From: JAMHWF01 sp048500255
Lineage (GTDB): Bacteria; Pseudomonadota; Gammaproteobacteria; Burkholderiales; Burkholderiaceae_C
DNA length: 64,000 nt
Assembly (NCBI GenBank): GCA_048500255.1
Contig: JASNYH010000004.1
Location: forward strand, 1-64,000
Reading direction: 5' to 3'
A model generated the notes under the pieces. The model searched no databases. It saw only the letters and a program-made list of their open reading frames with translations, and was not told where the DNA came from. Shown in pieces: positions 24,245 through 31,890 of the stretch. A program made the position numbers and the translations under genes. Within the stretch, counting starts at the first letter, position 1. Each line of letters opens with the position of its first letter.

Positions 24245-25396
24245 ATGGCAGGACAGGCGACGACGAACACGGCATCGACCGCGCAGCACGGCGGCCGGCG
24301 GCGACTGCGCCGCGCCCTCGCCGCCTGCACGCTGCTCGCCGCCGCCGGCGGCGCCGCGGCGCAACGCGTCGTCTACGAGGGGCCGGGCATCGACGTGCCG
24401 GCCGACTTCGGCTGCTGGCACGACGTGGGCTACGTCGTCAACTGGCCGAAGATGGGCGGCCAGGATCTCTACCACGGCCCCGACCCGGCGTTTCGCGTGC
24501 GCGCCAACCGCGTGCGCCTGTATGGCATGGGCGGCCTCGAGTGGAACAACACGGAGAAGTCGCCCGGCAGCTTCGACTGGTCGCGCTGGGACGAGGCCTT
24601 CGGCAAGCTGCGCGCCACCGGCGTGCGCCACGCGACGCTGAACCTGTACAACCCGCCTCAGTTCGCGACGCGCTACAAGCACGACTACGGCGGCTGGCGC
24701 ATGCAGCTGCCGCGCGAGCGCGCGATGCTCGAGCGCTGGCTCACGGCCGTCACGTCGCGCTATGCCGAGATCGACGCGATCGAAGTCGCCAACGAAGTCT
24801 TCACGCCCAAGATCGGCGACGGCAAGAGCTTCTTCATCGGCTCGGCCGGCGACCTCGCCGAGCTGGCCGACTGGACGCTCGACTGGCGCCGGCGCAGCGG
24901 CTGGAAGGGCAAGGTCTGGGCGCCGTCGATCCCCGGCTTCGGCGACAACATCCCGGCGATGCTCGACTGGCTCAAGCGCTATCCGCGCTCGCGCGAGTTC
25001 GACGCCTACACGATCCACCTGTACTACCTGACGCCCGAGCACGTCGGCAAGCGCATGGGCAAGGAGACGGCCTACACCGGGCTGCTCGAGTTCCGCGAAG
25101 GACTGAAGGTGCTCGGCCTCGACAAGCCGATCGTCGATTCCGAGAAGGGTTTCGGCGCCGGCGCCGTGCGCGAGGGCACGATGTACAACTATGCCGTCGC
25201 GGCGCTGCTGCAGGGCGTGCGGCAAACCTGCTTCTTCTCGCTCGGCAGCTACGGCGCCGACGAAACCAACCTCGGCCAGCCGTTCCGCAACCGCTGGGCG
25301 CGCGACGACCTCGAGGCCGTCGCCGACCTCGCGGGCAAGACGATCCGCAAGGTCGTCGCGACGCCCGAAGGCCGCTGGAAGGTCGTCGTCGACTGA
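24245..25396 (+). CDS. Secreted glycoside-hydrolase-like TIM-barrel protein (383 aa)
   Basis: A long n-region and hydrophobic core (ALAACTLLAAAGGAAAQ) form a signal peptide ending near residue 40. The rest is a clan-A TIM barrel: the YNPP strand, then EVANEVF with the Asn-Glu pair expected for the acid/base (near residue 182), and DSEKGFGAG with a Glu fitting the nucleophile (near residue 302). The pattern resembles GH39/GH5/GH10-like enzymes acting on beta-linked sugars. Fold certain enough, substrate not. Single rightward gene after the tandem repeat. Confidence 0.72.
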   Translation: MAGQATTNTASTAQHGGRRRLRRALAACTLLAAAGGAAAQRVVYEGPGIDVPADFGCWHDVGYVVNWPKMGGQDLYHGPDPAFRVRANRVRLYGMGGLEWNNTEKSPGSFDWSRWDEAFGKLRATGVRHATLNLYNPPQFATRYKHDYGGWRMQLPRERAMLERWLTAVTSRYAEIDAIEVANEVFTPKIGDGKSFFIGSAGDLAELADWTLDWRRRSGWKGKVWAPSIPGFGDNIPAMLDWLKRYPRSREFDAYTIHLYYLTPEHVGKRMGKETAYTGLLEFREGLKVLGLDKPIVDSEKGFGAGAVREGTMYNYAVAALLQGVRQTCFFSLGSYGADETNLGQPFRNRWARDDLEAVADLAGKTIRKVVATPEGRWKVVVD

Positions 25397-25433
25397 TCCT
25401 TTGCGCGCGCGTCGGGTCGCGCCCGGCGCCGCG

Positions 25434-26873
25434 TCACACGTTCATCACGGCGACGGCGCGCACGTTGAGGTAAGCCTCGAGCGCCTCCGGGCCGCCCTCC
25501 GAGCCGTAGCCCGAGTCCTTCAACCCGCCGAACGGCATCTCGGCCGAAGGCAGCGCCGGGCCGTTGATCCACAGCATGCCGACCTCGACGCGGCGCGTCA
25601 GCAGGTCGGCGTTCTTCAGCGAGCGCGTGAAGGCATAACCGGCCAGGCCGTAGGGCAGGCGGTTCGATTCGGCGATCGCCTCGTCGAGCGTCGTGAAGCT
25701 GCGCACCACGGCGAGCGGCCCGAACGGCTCGTCGACGAGCACACGCGCCGTGAGCGGCACGTCGGCCAGCACCGTCGGCTGCCAGAAGTTGCCCGCCTCG
25801 CCGATGCGCGCGCCGCCGGCCAGCAGCGTCGCGCCCTTGGCGACGGCGTCCTGCGTCAGCTCGGCCATCGCCGTGATGCGCCGCGGGTTGGCCAGGGGCC
25901 CCATCTGCGTGCCCTCGGCCAGGCCGTCGGCGACCTTCAAACCCTGCGCATGCGCGGCCAGCGCGGCGGCGAAGTCGCGCGCCACGCTCTCGTGCACGAG
26001 AAAGCGCGTCGGCGAGATGCACACCTGGCCGGCGTTGCGGAACTTGGCGCCGCCGGCCGCCTTGACGGCCAGCGCGAGGTCGGCGTCGTCGCACACGATG
26101 ACGGGCGCGTGGCCGCCCAGCTCCATCGTGACGCGCTTCATGTGCTGGCCGGCGAGCGCGGCGAGCTGCTTGCCGACGACGGTCGAGCCGGTGAACGTGA
26201 CCTTGCGCACCAGCGGCTGCGGGATCAGGTACGACGAGATCTCGGCCGGTGTGCCGTAGACGAGGTTGAGCACGCCCGGCGGCAGGCCGGCGTCGGCGAA
26301 GGCGCGCACCAGCGCCGCCGGCGCGGCGGGCGTCTCCTCGGCGGCCTTGACGACCATCGAGCAGCCGGCAGCGAGCGCCGCACCGACCTTGCGCACCACC
26401 TGGTTGATCGGAAAGTTCCACGGCGTGAAGGCGGCGACCACGCCGACCGGGTCCTTCAGCACCATCTGGCGCAGCTCGGGCCGGCCGCGCGACGGCACGA
26501 TGCGGCCGTAGACGCGCATGCCCTCGTCGGCGAACCATTCGACGATGTCGGCGGCGGCCGTCACTTCGCCCTTGGCTTCGGCGAGCGGCTTGCCCTGCTC
26601 CATCGTCAGCACGCGCGCGATATCGGCGGCGCGCTCGCGCAGCAGCGCGCCGGCGCGGCGCATCGTGCGCCCGCGCTCGACGGGCGCCACGTCGCGCCAG
26701 GCGGCATAGCCCTGCTGCGCCGCGGCGAGCGCGCGGTCGAGGTCGGCGCGGCCGGCGTGCGCGACGCGGCCGATCTCGCCGCCGGTGGCCGGATTGAAGA
26801 CGGCGAGCGTGCGGCCGTCGGCGGCGTCGCGCCATTGGCCGTCGATGTGGAGCTGGGTGTCGGGGTAGGTCAT
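25434..26873 (-). CDS. NAD(P)-dependent aldehyde dehydrogenase, succinate-semialdehyde type (479 aa)
   Basis: ALDH superfamily: FTPWNFPINQ oxyanion Asn, KAAEETP, FTGSTVVGKQL cofactor motif, catalytic Glu in TMELGGHAP and Cys in NAGQVCISPTRF. The C-terminal EPFGPLAVVRSF and MPFGGLKDSGYGSEGG are typical of GabD/aldehyde dehydrogenase class enzymes that oxidise aliphatic semialdehydes. Length is normal. It follows nosX by 157 bases on the same strand, but no functional link to N2O reduction is evident. Confidence 0.92.
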   Translation of the reverse strand: MTYPDTQLHIDGQWRDAADGRTLAVFNPATGGEIGRVAHAGRADLDRALAAAQQGYAAWRDVAPVERGRTMRRAGALLRERAADIARVLTMEQGKPLAEAKGEVTAAADIVEWFADEGMRVYGRIVPSRGRPELRQMVLKDPVGVVAAFTPWNFPINQVVRKVGAALAAGCSMVVKAAEETPAAPAALVRAFADAGLPPGVLNLVYGTPAEISSYLIPQPLVRKVTFTGSTVVGKQLAALAGQHMKRVTMELGGHAPVIVCDDADLALAVKAAGGAKFRNAGQVCISPTRFLVHESVARDFAAALAAHAQGLKVADGLAEGTQMGPLANPRRITAMAELTQDAVAKGATLLAGGARIGEAGNFWQPTVLADVPLTARVLVDEPFGPLAVVRSFTTLDEAIAESNRLPYGLAGYAFTRSLKNADLLTRRVEVGMLWINGPALPSAEMPFGGLKDSGYGSEGGPEALEAYLNVRAVAVMNV

Positions 26874-27030
26874 CGGGATTCGTCGTCGTGGGGTTGCGCA
26901 GGTCGCAAGGGCGCGGCGCGCGGGCTGCGATTGTGGGACGAATCGTCGGCGCTCGCAGGCGCGCCGCCGGAAGACCGGCGCACCGCGGTGCGGAGCGAGC
27001 GCGCGTGCCGGGCGCGGTGGCGGCCTTGCG

Positions 27031-28050
27031 TCAGCCGGCCATGCCGCGAACGACGACGCGCCCCGCCGTATCGACGAACCATACGCGCACACCGGGCTCG
27101 CCGTCGGCGAGCGCCATCGCGCGCGCCGGCGCGAGCAGCGCGAGCGCCGTCGACAGCCCGTCGGCCAGCGTCGCGCTCGGCCCCGCGACCGACACCGAGC
27201 GCCAGTGGTTGGCGCTGCGCCCGGTGTGCGGATCGAGCAGGTGGTGGATGCGCGGATCGGTGCCGAAGCGCGTACCGCTGCCGGCCGAGGTCGACAGCGC
27301 GCCGTGCGCGCCGGGCGCGTCGCCGAGCGGCAGCTCGACGAGCGTACGCCCGTCGCCGCTCGGATCGGCGACGGCGGCGCGCCATGCCTCGCCGTCGGCG
27401 CGGCGGCCGAGCGCACGCGCCTCGCCGAGATCGACCAGCACGTGGTCGAAGCCGGCGGCGCGCAGGCGCGCCGCGACGCGGTCGCCGAGAAAGCCTTGTG
27501 CGACGCCGTTGAGCGTGATCGCCATGTGCGGGCGCGCATAGCGGATGCGCCGCGTGTCCAGCTCGACCGCCGACGCGTCGACCGAGCGCAGCGCGCGCGC
27601 GATCGCAGGCGCCGGCGGTCCGGACGCAGCGGCGCGCGGCGCGGCGTAGTGCTCGGCATACAGGCGGTACAGCGGCTGCACCGTCGGGTCGAACGCGCCG
27701 CCGCTGCGTCGCGACAACTCGAGCGCGAACGCCAGCAGTTCGACGAGCTCGTGCGGCGGATCGCGCAACTCGCCCGCCGCGTTGAGCCGCGACAGCGCCG
27801 AGTCACGGCGGTAGAGGCTGAACACGGTCTCGAGTCGCGCGATCTCGTCGACGCAGGCGGCGATCGCGGCGCGCGCGCGCGCGCGGTCGGCATGCACCAG
27901 CGTCATCGAGGCCGGTGCGCCGAGGGCCGTGCCGCGCCACACGGTGGGCGCGCCGGCGTCCGTTGCGGCACGCCCGGCAGCGCCCGCGAGCAGCGGACCC
28001 GCTGCGCCGCAGGCGGCGACGATGGAGACGAAACGTCGGCGCGTCGTCAT
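27031..28050 (-). CDS. nosX: FAD:protein FMN transferase, NosX/ApbE (339 aa)
   Basis: ApbE fold: the region LETVFSLYRRDSALSRLN, GGAFDPTVQPLYRLY, ITLNGVAQGFLGDRVA and the C-terminal HHLLDPHTGRSANHWRSVSV with ADGLSTAL are ApbE signatures. A Tat-type leader (MTTRRRFVSIVAACG) suggests periplasmic export. In nos clusters this protein, NosX, attaches FMN covalently to NosR. The nosL stop and an AGGAGG ribosome site overlap, and the ATG is three bases later. The family Mg2+/FAD residues could not be checked by alignment here. Confidence 0.92.
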   Translation of the reverse strand: MTTRRRFVSIVAACGAAGPLLAGAAGRAATDAGAPTVWRGTALGAPASMTLVHADRARARAAIAACVDEIARLETVFSLYRRDSALSRLNAAGELRDPPHELVELLAFALELSRRSGGAFDPTVQPLYRLYAEHYAAPRAAASGPPAPAIARALRSVDASAVELDTRRIRYARPHMAITLNGVAQGFLGDRVAARLRAAGFDHVLVDLGEARALGRRADGEAWRAAVADPSGDGRTLVELPLGDAPGAHGALSTSAGSGTRFGTDPRIHHLLDPHTGRSANHWRSVSVAGPSATLADGLSTALALLAPARAMALADGEPGVRVWFVDTAGRVVVRGMAG

Positions 28051-28053
28051 GGT

Positions 28054-28749
28054 TCACCTCCTGTTCGAAGAGGCCGCTGCGGGCGGCGTTGCGGCATGTC
28101 CGTGCGCGCCGCCAGCGCCCGCCCCCGCCGGTTGCGCCTGCGTCGCGCCGGGCGCCACGGCGGCCCCATCGGCCGGCCCGAGCACGTAGGCGTCGGCGAT
28201 GTCGGCCAGCCGGACGATGCGGCCGCGGTGCTGCGCGCGGAACGCCTCGGCCGCTGCCCGGTCCGAGAACGGCACGGCCTCGGGCGCACCCATGCCGCCG
28301 CGGCGGTCGCTGTCGACGACGAACCAGGCCTCGCGCGCATCGACCCACAGACCGGGCTCGGGCTGCTCCCAGCGCTGCGCGCGCGCCATGTCGCTCACCC
28401 AGACGGCGACGACGTCCTTCGGCTCGTCGGGCAGGCGCAGGAAGGCGATCGTGTCGCGCGCGGACGAGAACCACACGGGCTGCGCACGACTCGCGAGATG
28501 CACCTGGCCTTTCGGCCCCTCGTGGTCGACGAGCAGCATGCCGCAGTAGTGGCCCGTCGCCTCGGCGTGCACCTCGACGGGCGGCGGCACCGCGGCGGCC
28601 GTCGGCTTGCCGCGCTCGCAGCCGGGCAGCGCGACGACGGCCGCGAGCGCCAGTGCGGCGACCCGCAGGGCGACGCAGCCGCGCCGACGCCGTGGCGCGC
28701 TGCACGCTGCCTCGTCGCGGCGCGCCGCCATCATGCTGAAGTGACTCAC
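28054..28749 (-). CDS. nosL: NosL copper-binding lipoprotein (231 aa)
   Basis: Lipobox LPGC with the acylated Cys near residue 44, then the NosL copper motif HYCGMLLVDHEGPKGQVHL (CGM plus GPKGQ). NosL delivers Cu(I) for NosZ cluster assembly in the periplasm or outer membrane. The C-terminal ~35 residues are Ala/Gly/Pro-rich with scattered His, an extension. The GTG start overlaps the nosY stop (GTGA); MMAARR 15 bases downstream is an alternative start. Confidence 0.93.
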   Translation of the reverse strand: MSHFSMMAARRDEAACSAPRRRRGCVALRVAALALAAVVALPGCERGKPTAAAVPPPVEVHAEATGHYCGMLLVDHEGPKGQVHLASRAQPVWFSSARDTIAFLRLPDEPKDVVAVWVSDMARAQRWEQPEPGLWVDAREAWFVVDSDRRGGMGAPEAVPFSDRAAAEAFRAQHRGRIVRLADIADAYVLGPADGAAVAPGATQAQPAGAGAGGAHGHAATPPAAASSNRR

Positions 28750-29570
28750 AGCGCCCTCCTGTGGAACGCGGCGACGGCCAGCGCGAGCGGCACGACGATC
28801 CATGCCGCCAGCACGGCGAGGAACACCGTCGCCGGCAGCGCCGCCGGATCGCCCGGGCCCGCCATGCCGCTGTAGACCGACACGCTCTCGCTGGCCGTCA
28901 TGTTGAACAACCGATAGGCGTCGGCCGGATTGAGCAGCAGCAGCGCATCGAGCAGCGCCTTGCCGACGGTGCGCCCCTGGTCGGCGACCAGCACGCCGAG
29001 CAGCGCGGTGTCGTAGACGATGACGAAGAACAGCCACGCGCCGACCGCCAGCCCGGCGGCCGTGGCGCGCTCGCGCACCAGCGCGCTCGCCAGGCAGCCC
29101 ATCGCGACGAACGACGCGCCGAGCATCACCGAGGTGCCGACCATCGCGCCGAACGCCTGCCACGCCGCGACGCCGATGCCGCCCTTCATCCACAGCGCGC
29201 CAGCCGCCGCGCCGTAGCCGAGCACCGTCGCCACCGCGAGGATCGCCACCTGCCCCGCGGCCTTGCCGACGACGACCTGCCAGCGCGCCACCGGATACGC
29301 GAGCAGCAGCATCAGCGTGCCGCGCTCGTGCTCGCCGACGATGGCGTCGAACGACAGCAGCAGCGCGATCAGCGGCACGAGAAAGATCGTCAGGCTGGCC
29401 AGCGAGACGACGACGACGGCCAGCGGGTCGGCCTTCACGGCGCCGGTCGGCGCGCTACCCAGCAGCGCCAGCGACAGCGCGAGCGACGCCATCAGCAGCG
29501 TCGTCGCCAGCACCCAGCGGTTGCGCAGGCCGGCGCGCACCTCCTGCATCGCGATCACGGCGGCGTTCAT
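28746..29570 (-). CDS. nosY: NosY, ABC transporter permease (274 aa)
   Basis: Six predicted membrane segments of an ABC-2 type permease, with the conserved coupling segment LLSFDAIVGEHERGTLMLLLAYPV. With the ATPase NosF and periplasmic NosD it forms the NosDFY complex needed to build the copper sites of NosZ. The start MNAAVIAMQEV lies 16 bases after the nosF stop. A seven-codon frame (MNAIGLS) bridges nosF and nosY and could couple them. Confidence 0.94.
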   Translation of the reverse strand: MNAAVIAMQEVRAGLRNRWVLATTLLMASLALSLALLGSAPTGAVKADPLAVVVVSLASLTIFLVPLIALLLSFDAIVGEHERGTLMLLLAYPVARWQVVVGKAAGQVAILAVATVLGYGAAAGALWMKGGIGVAAWQAFGAMVGTSVMLGASFVAMGCLASALVRERATAAGLAVGAWLFFVIVYDTALLGVLVADQGRTVGKALLDALLLLNPADAYRLFNMTASESVSVYSGMAGPGDPAALPATVFLAVLAAWIVVPLALAVAAFHRRAL

Positions 29571-29586
29571 GACAGTCCGATGGCGT

Positions 29587-30516
29587 TCATGCGCCGCCCT
29601 CCTCGTCCGCCGCCCCGACGAGCGCGCCGTACAGCTCCTGCAGCCCGGGCGTCGAGAAGTCGATGTCCTCGACCGCGTCGCCGGCGTCGACGATGGCGCG
29701 CAGCGTCGCCATGCGCGCCGCCGGCGGCACGCGCAGCGCCAGCGCCGTGTCGCTGCGCTCGGTGCAGCGCACCTCGGGCGGCAGCGCGTCGAGCACGCGG
29801 CCGGTCGAGCACGCGCGCACGCGCAGCCGCAGTCGCAGGTCGGCGTCGACGCCGCGGCGCAGCTCGGCCAACGTGCCGGCGGCGATGAGGCGGCCGCGGT
29901 GCATGATCGCCGCGCGGTCGACGCGCCGCTCCACCTCGGACAGCGCATGCGTCGAGATCAGCACCGTGGCGCCGCTGCCGCGCAGCGCGTCGATCAGCTC
30001 GTAGACATCGTGGCGCGACGCCGGATCGAGCCCGCTCGTCGGCTCGTCGAACAGCAGCAGCCGCGGCGCGCCGATCAGCGCCTGCGCGAGGCCGAGCCGC
30101 TGGCGCATGCCCTTCGAATAGGTCGCGACGCGGCGGTTCGCCGCCTGCGCGAGGCCGACGCGCTCGAGCAGCTCGGCGTTGCGCCGCGCCGGCTCGCCCT
30201 TGAGCCGCGCATAGAACGCCATCAGCTCGCGTCCCGTCATCGCGTCGTGGAAGGCCACGTTCTCGGGCAGGAAGCCGATCGTGCGCCGCGCCGCCGCGCC
30301 GCCGCGACCGGCCGGGTCGACGCCGCCGATGGCGACGCTGCCCTCGGTCGGGCGGATCAGGCCGAGCAGCAGCTTGAACAGCGTCGTCTTGCCGGCGCCG
30401 TTGTGGCCGACGAGCGCCGTCGCCTCGCCGGCCTCGAGCGCGAGCGAGACCTGCTCGACGGCCGTCACGCCGCGGTAGCGCTTGGTCACGGAGCGCCAGT
30501 GCGCGACGCTGGTCAT
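29587..30516 (-). CDS. nosF: NosF, ABC transporter ATPase (309 aa)
   Basis: Walker A GHNGAGKTTLFK near residue 40, signature YSKGMRQRLGLAQAL, Walker B LLLFDEPTSGLD, switch His in STHALSEVE. Powers the NosDFY complex. The ATG lies directly against a copy of the structured repeat, and GAGGGG inside the repeat edge provides the ribosome site. The frame stays open into the repeat, but the upstream extension is repeat sequence and is not taken as coding. Confidence 0.94.
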   Translation of the reverse strand: MTSVAHWRSVTKRYRGVTAVEQVSLALEAGEATALVGHNGAGKTTLFKLLLGLIRPTEGSVAIGGVDPAGRGGAAARRTIGFLPENVAFHDAMTGRELMAFYARLKGEPARRNAELLERVGLAQAANRRVATYSKGMRQRLGLAQALIGAPRLLLFDEPTSGLDPASRHDVYELIDALRGSGATVLISTHALSEVERRVDRAAIMHRGRLIAAGTLAELRRGVDADLRLRLRVRACSTGRVLDALPPEVRCTERSDTALALRVPPAARMATLRAIVDAGDAVEDIDFSTPGLQELYGALVGAADEEGGA

Positions 30517-30600
30517 GACCACCCCTCGCCCGGCGAGTACGCCGGGCGATGCCCCGAGGGGATGCGGGCCGGCTTGGGGCGGCCCGGCGCTCGGCCCGCG
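30517..30600 (-). repeat. Structured dispersed repeat, copy 3, between nosD and nosF
   Basis: Written on the + strand it matches copies 1 and 2 in layout. Hairpin 1 is CGCCCGGCG (30527-30535), loop AGTA, CGCCGGGCG (30540-30548); hairpin 2 is CCCC, GA, GGGG; then the shared GGCTTGGGGCGGCCCGGCGC block. Arm sequences differ from copies 1 and 2 but remain complementary. It fills most of the 108-base nosD-nosF gap. Confidence 0.72.
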
Positions 30601-30624
30601 TTCAAGGCGCAACTCCGGATTCGT

Positions 30625-31890
30625 TCACGGCGACGCCGGCGGAGGCACGCGCACCGGCCGCATCAGCGGCGCGCTGTCGATCACGCCGCCCGGATACAGC
30701 GCCGGAAATCGCGCCTGCGCCCAGCGCACCACCTGCACCGCCGGGCTCGCCGTGAGCGCCTTGGCCGCGGGCAGCGTCCACAGGATGACGTCCATCACGT
30801 CGTTGGGCCGGTACGGCCGGTCGGCGATGCCGTCGCCATCGAGGTCGAACGCGGCGTTGTCGCTCCAGTAGTTGCCGCGTCCGCCCTGTGCCCAGTCGAC
30901 GAAGCGCGTGCCGGCGTACTTGACCTGCGCACGGTTGGCGACGAAGGCGTTGCCGGCGAGCGTGTTGCCCTCCGACCCGGCGGTGAAGTGGATGCCGATC
31001 GGGCAGCCCTCGAACCAGTTGTCGCGCAGCTCGTTGCGGTGCGCGTTGTAGACGAAGACGCACTTCTCGCGGCCGTGCCGCACCACGTTGCCGACGACGC
31101 GCGACGCATTGGTCGTGTTGAGCAGCAGGCCGTGGTCGCGGTCGTCGTCGGAGACGTTGTCGCGGATGTCGAGCCGCTCCGAATACATGATGGCCCAGCC
31201 GACGTGGTTGTTGCGCGAGCGGTTCCCGACGACGCGGCTGTCGTGCGTGTACATGTAGTGGATCGCGAAGCGCAGGTCGGAGAAGCGGTTGCGCTCGAAG
31301 GCGTTGTCGCGGCTCACGCGCACGGCAACGCCGTCGCGCCCGCGCGAGATCGCGTTGTCGACGATGCGCGTGCCCGGCGCGTTCCAGATCGACACGCCGT
31401 CGCCCGCCTCGGCGAGGCGCAGGTCGTCGCGGCCGACGATCGTGTTGCCCTCGACGAGCGTGCCGGCCGCGCCCTGCACGTAGACGCCGAACAGGTTGCC
31501 GCGCAGCCGGTTGGCGCGCACCACGGCACGTGGCGCCGTCGGCATCAGCAGCACGCCCGAGTCCATCGCCGGCACGTCGATGCCCGAGCCGGCGATCTCG
31601 AGGCCCTCGATGCGCACGTCGGGCGCGGTGACGACGATCACGCTGCCCTTGCCCGTGCCGGCGAGCGACGCGCCGGCGTCACCGACGAGCGCGACGCCCG
31701 GCCGCTCGACGCGCAGCGGCCCGGCATGGCGGCCCGCGGCGAGCCGCAGCACGCGCCCCGGCGGCGCCGCGTCGAGCAGCGGCTGCAGCGGCTCGCCGGC
31801 CGCGACGCGGCGTTCGTCGGCGACCGCCGCTGCGCTCAGCATCACCGCGATCCAGGCAGCTGCCGCGCAGGCGCTCCGGGGGTGGGTCAT
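30625..31890 (-). CDS. nosD: NosD, periplasmic copper-site maturation protein (421 aa)
   Basis: Signal peptide 1-24 (MLSAAAVADE). The rest is a right-handed parallel beta-helix of the CASH/periplasmic copper-binding type, with many N-x-(F/G) turns such as VVGNRSRNNHVGWAIMYSER and FEGCPIGIHFTAGSEGNTL. The C-terminal GNYWSDNAAFDLDGDGIADR with PYRPN is the NosD hallmark. Works with NosFY in the periplasm. Its ATG overlaps the nosZ stop (ATGA). Confidence 0.95.
   Translation of the reverse strand: MTHPRSACAAAAWIAVMLSAAAVADERRVAAGEPLQPLLDAAPPGRVLRLAAGRHAGPLRVERPGVALVGDAGASLAGTGKGSVIVVTAPDVRIEGLEIAGSGIDVPAMDSGVLLMPTAPRAVVRANRLRGNLFGVYVQGAAGTLVEGNTIVGRDDLRLAEAGDGVSIWNAPGTRIVDNAISRGRDGVAVRVSRDNAFERNRFSDLRFAIHYMYTHDSRVVGNRSRNNHVGWAIMYSERLDIRDNVSDDDRDHGLLLNTTNASRVVGNVVRHGREKCVFVYNAHRNELRDNWFEGCPIGIHFTAGSEGNTLAGNAFVANRAQVKYAGTRFVDWAQGGRGNYWSDNAAFDLDGDGIADRPYRPNDVMDVILWTLPAAKALTASPAVQVVRWAQARFPALYPGGVIDSAPLMRPVRVPPPASP

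Noticed and set aside
26874..27030. Possible small gene between the aldehyde dehydrogenase and nosX
   Set aside because: All frames give Arg-rich low-complexity peptides with no ribosome site or family resemblance.
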